In this document: piece by piece, positions 62,838 through 64,000 of the stretch
How the letters are laid out: every line of letters begins with the position of its first letter
How positions within the stretch are numbered: position 1 is the stretch's first letter
NCBI RefSeq assembly: GCF_024704725.1
Contig: NZ_JALIQS010000001.1
Coordinates: forward strand, 124,001 to 188,000
Length of the DNA stretch: 64,000 nt
DNA from: Shinella sp. CPCC 101442
GTDB taxonomy: Bacteria; Pseudomonadota; Alphaproteobacteria; Rhizobiales; Rhizobiaceae
Reading direction: 5' to 3'
The notes under the pieces: generated by a model
Database searches by the model: none
Told to the model about the DNA's origin: nothing
What the model saw: the letters and a program-made list of their open reading frames with translations, nothing else
Program-made: the position numbers and the translations under genes

Positions 62838-63436
62838 TGCCCCACCTGCCCGCGCGAAAGCTGTGCAACAAGTTGAAGGACATAGTCCTTGAAGATCGGA
62901 AAGGCATTTTCGGTGGTGATGCGGCTGGTCGGCTGTGCCGCCTTCACCCAGAGCCCGTCGATCATGGCGAGAAGGCAATTCACGCCGAATTCGATCCGAT
63001 CAGCCGGGATGAGGGAGCGCAGGCAATGGGCGATGTTGCTGGCCAGCCGCCTTTCATAGATCGACTGGAAACGCATCATCTCGGGATTTCCGGCAAGGCT
63101 GGCCCACAGGGCGAACCACGTCGTCGCAACAGCGGGCTGAAATTGCGCGGGCTCGAACTGAGCGGAGGCGATAGCCAGCAACCGTTCCATCGGCGTCCCT
63201 GCACCACGAAGCCGCTCAACGGTCGCCCGTGACAGCTCGCGGTTCAGATGGCGCAGGACCACCGTATAGAGCGCATCCCGGCTACCGAAGTAATGGGTGA
63301 TGAGGCTGGGGGAAATACCAGCCTTCATGCCGATCTGTCGGATGGAGCTCTGTTCGATCCCGAATTCGTGAATGGTTTCAATGGCGGCAGCGATGATCTG
63401 CTTCTGCCTAATGGGTTGCATGCCGACCTTTGGCAT
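62834..63436 (-). CDS. betI: BetI-type TetR repressor
   Basis: A 200-aa TetR-family regulator. The start MPKVGMQPIRQKQIIAAAIE aligns with E. coli BetI (MPKLGMQSIRRRQL), the choline-responsive repressor. The helix-turn-helix is SIRQIGMKAGISPSLITHYF, and the C-terminal FGVNCLLAMIDGLWVKAAQP also matches. AGGAGGA lies 6 nt before the ATG at 63436. It is divergent from a choline-binding protein gene across a long dyad. It may respond to choline or another quaternary amine. Confidence 0.9.
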   Translation of the reverse strand: MPKVGMQPIRQKQIIAAAIETIHEFGIEQSSIRQIGMKAGISPSLITHYFGSRDALYTVVLRHLNRELSRATVERLRGAGTPMERLLAIASAQFEPAQFQPAVATTWFALWASLAGNPEMMRFQSIYERRLASNIAHCLRSLIPADRIEFGVNCLLAMIDGLWVKAAQPTSRITTENAFPIFKDYVLQLVAQLSRGQVGQ

Positions 63437-63470
63437 CCCGTGTCCTCCTGCATGACACAGGCATTTTGCA

Positions 63471-63527
63471 TTTTTTATTGATCGCGCCAACAAAAAAGAT
63501 ATTATTGTTGGCACGATCAATAAAAAA
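63471..63527. promoter_or_regulatory. 57-bp near-perfect dyad between betI and choX
   Basis: The arms 63471-63493 and 63505-63527 match at 22 of 23 positions as an inverted repeat (only C63484 opposite A63513 fails), around an 11-nt spacer. Each arm carries TTTTTTATTGATCG and GCCAACAA or the complement. It fills the 100-bp divergent gap and should be the BetI operator region controlling both directions. Confidence 0.7.
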
Positions 63528-63536
63528 GAGGGAACC

Positions 63537-64000
63537 ATGAAAACTCACGTCCTTTTCGCCAGCGTTTCGCTCGCGCTTCTGGGTTCTGCTGCGTCCGCCT
63601 GGGCGGAGCCGGAAAGCTGCCAGAAGGTCCGCCTTTCCGATCTTGGGTGGACGGACCTCGCCTTGACGAACGCCACGGCATCCCTGCTGCTGAACTCACT
63701 GGGATACGAGACCGAGCAGACGCTTCTCGGCCTTAACGTCACCTACGAGATGCTGAAGACCAACCAGGTCGATGTCTTTCTCGGCAACTGGCTTCCCGTG
63801 CAGGAGGAGCAGTTCAAGTCCTACTTCGATGACGGGGACGTCGAGGTCATCGTGACGAACCTGACGGGAGCCAAATTCACGCTCGCAGTGCCGAGCTATG
63901 TCGCCGAAGCGGGTGTCAAATCCTACGACGACCTCGCCGGACACGCCGACAAATTCGACGCCACAATCTATGGGATAGAGGCAGGTTCCAATCAGCCCCT
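63537..64000 (+). CDS. choX: Choline/betaine ABC substrate-binding protein, partial
   Basis: The first 154 residues of an OpuAC/ChoX-type periplasmic binding protein; the gene continues past the window. Residues 1-23 are a signal peptide (cleavage near AWA, mature EPESCQKVRL). The choline-site aromatics appear in LGWTDLA and FLGNWLP, with LGYETEQ, NLTGAKFTLAVPSYV and ATIYGIEAG as in Sinorhizobium ChoX (EPESC, GWTD, GNW, YGIE). GAGGGAA precedes the ATG. It should deliver choline or a related quaternary amine to a permease and ATPase lying beyond the window. Confidence 0.9.
   Translation, partial: MKTHVLFASVSLALLGSAASAWAEPESCQKVRLSDLGWTDLALTNATASLLLNSLGYETEQTLLGLNVTYEMLKTNQVDVFLGNWLPVQEEQFKSYFDDGDVEVIVTNLTGAKFTLAVPSYVAEAGVKSYDDLAGHADKFDATIYGIEAGSNQP

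Overview
The window is GC-rich, densely coded DNA from an alphaproteobacterium, most likely Rhizobiales (Rhizobium/Agrobacterium/Ensifer/Shinella type). This is inferred from the gene content: a cyoABCD-SURF1 quinol oxidase operon, a Liv-type transporter with a hydantoinase operon, several FrcABC/RbsABC-type sugar importers next to acid-sugar enzymes, and a BetI/ChoX choline locus. No rRNA, tRNA, CRISPR array or phage gene was seen. The many transporter-regulator-enzyme modules suggest a catabolic accessory region, perhaps on a chromid or megaplasmid.

Layout. 0-2.7 kb: a TetR regulator, a small coiled-coil protein, a YghU-type glutathione oxidoreductase and a small partner protein. 2.7-7.6 kb (minus strand): cyoA-B-C-D and a SURF1 gene. 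7.9-9.2 kb: an MHS-type MFS transporter. 9.2-28.8 kb: one large catabolic region made of two SDR dehydrogenases, a YdiJ-type D-2-hydroxyacid dehydrogenase, a FadR-type regulator, a six-gene minus-strand operon (hydantoinase A and B, aminotransferase, Udh-like SDR, FAD oxidoreductase, TPP enzyme) and a divergent livKHMGF transporter. A shared operator-like sequence lies at three control points, so the region looks like one regulon. 29-30.5 kb: a CPA1 sodium/proton antiporter with its own terminator.

30.8-39.9 kb: a polyol or ketose module. It has an RbsA/RbsC/SBP importer, an SDR, DhaK and DhaL, a strong terminator, then a single gene that fuses a SorC-type transcription regulator to a complete DhaK domain, followed by a second DhaL. 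A decayed IS481-family element starts at the stop codon of that second dhaL. 41-60.5 kb: an almost wholly minus-strand acid-sugar region with aldose epimerase, SDRs, two paralogous FrcABC-like importers, two enolase-superfamily dehydratases, a GntR repressor, an FAH-fold enzyme, an AGE epimerase, an SMP-30 lactonase, a zinc dehydrogenase and a third RbsABC importer. The enzymes fit a non-phosphorylative route: sugar, lactone, aldonate or aldarate, 2-keto-3-deoxy acid, then FAH-type dehydration or hydrolysis. 60.6-64 kb: a divergent GntR regulator, an amidase translationally coupled to betI, and the start of a choX-like gene that runs off the window.

Standing out: the SorC-DhaK fusion, the three-site FadR-type regulon around an unassigned hydantoinase/TPP/YdiJ pathway, the near-perfect 57-bp dyad between betI and choX, and hairpins bracketing most of the substrate-binding-protein genes.
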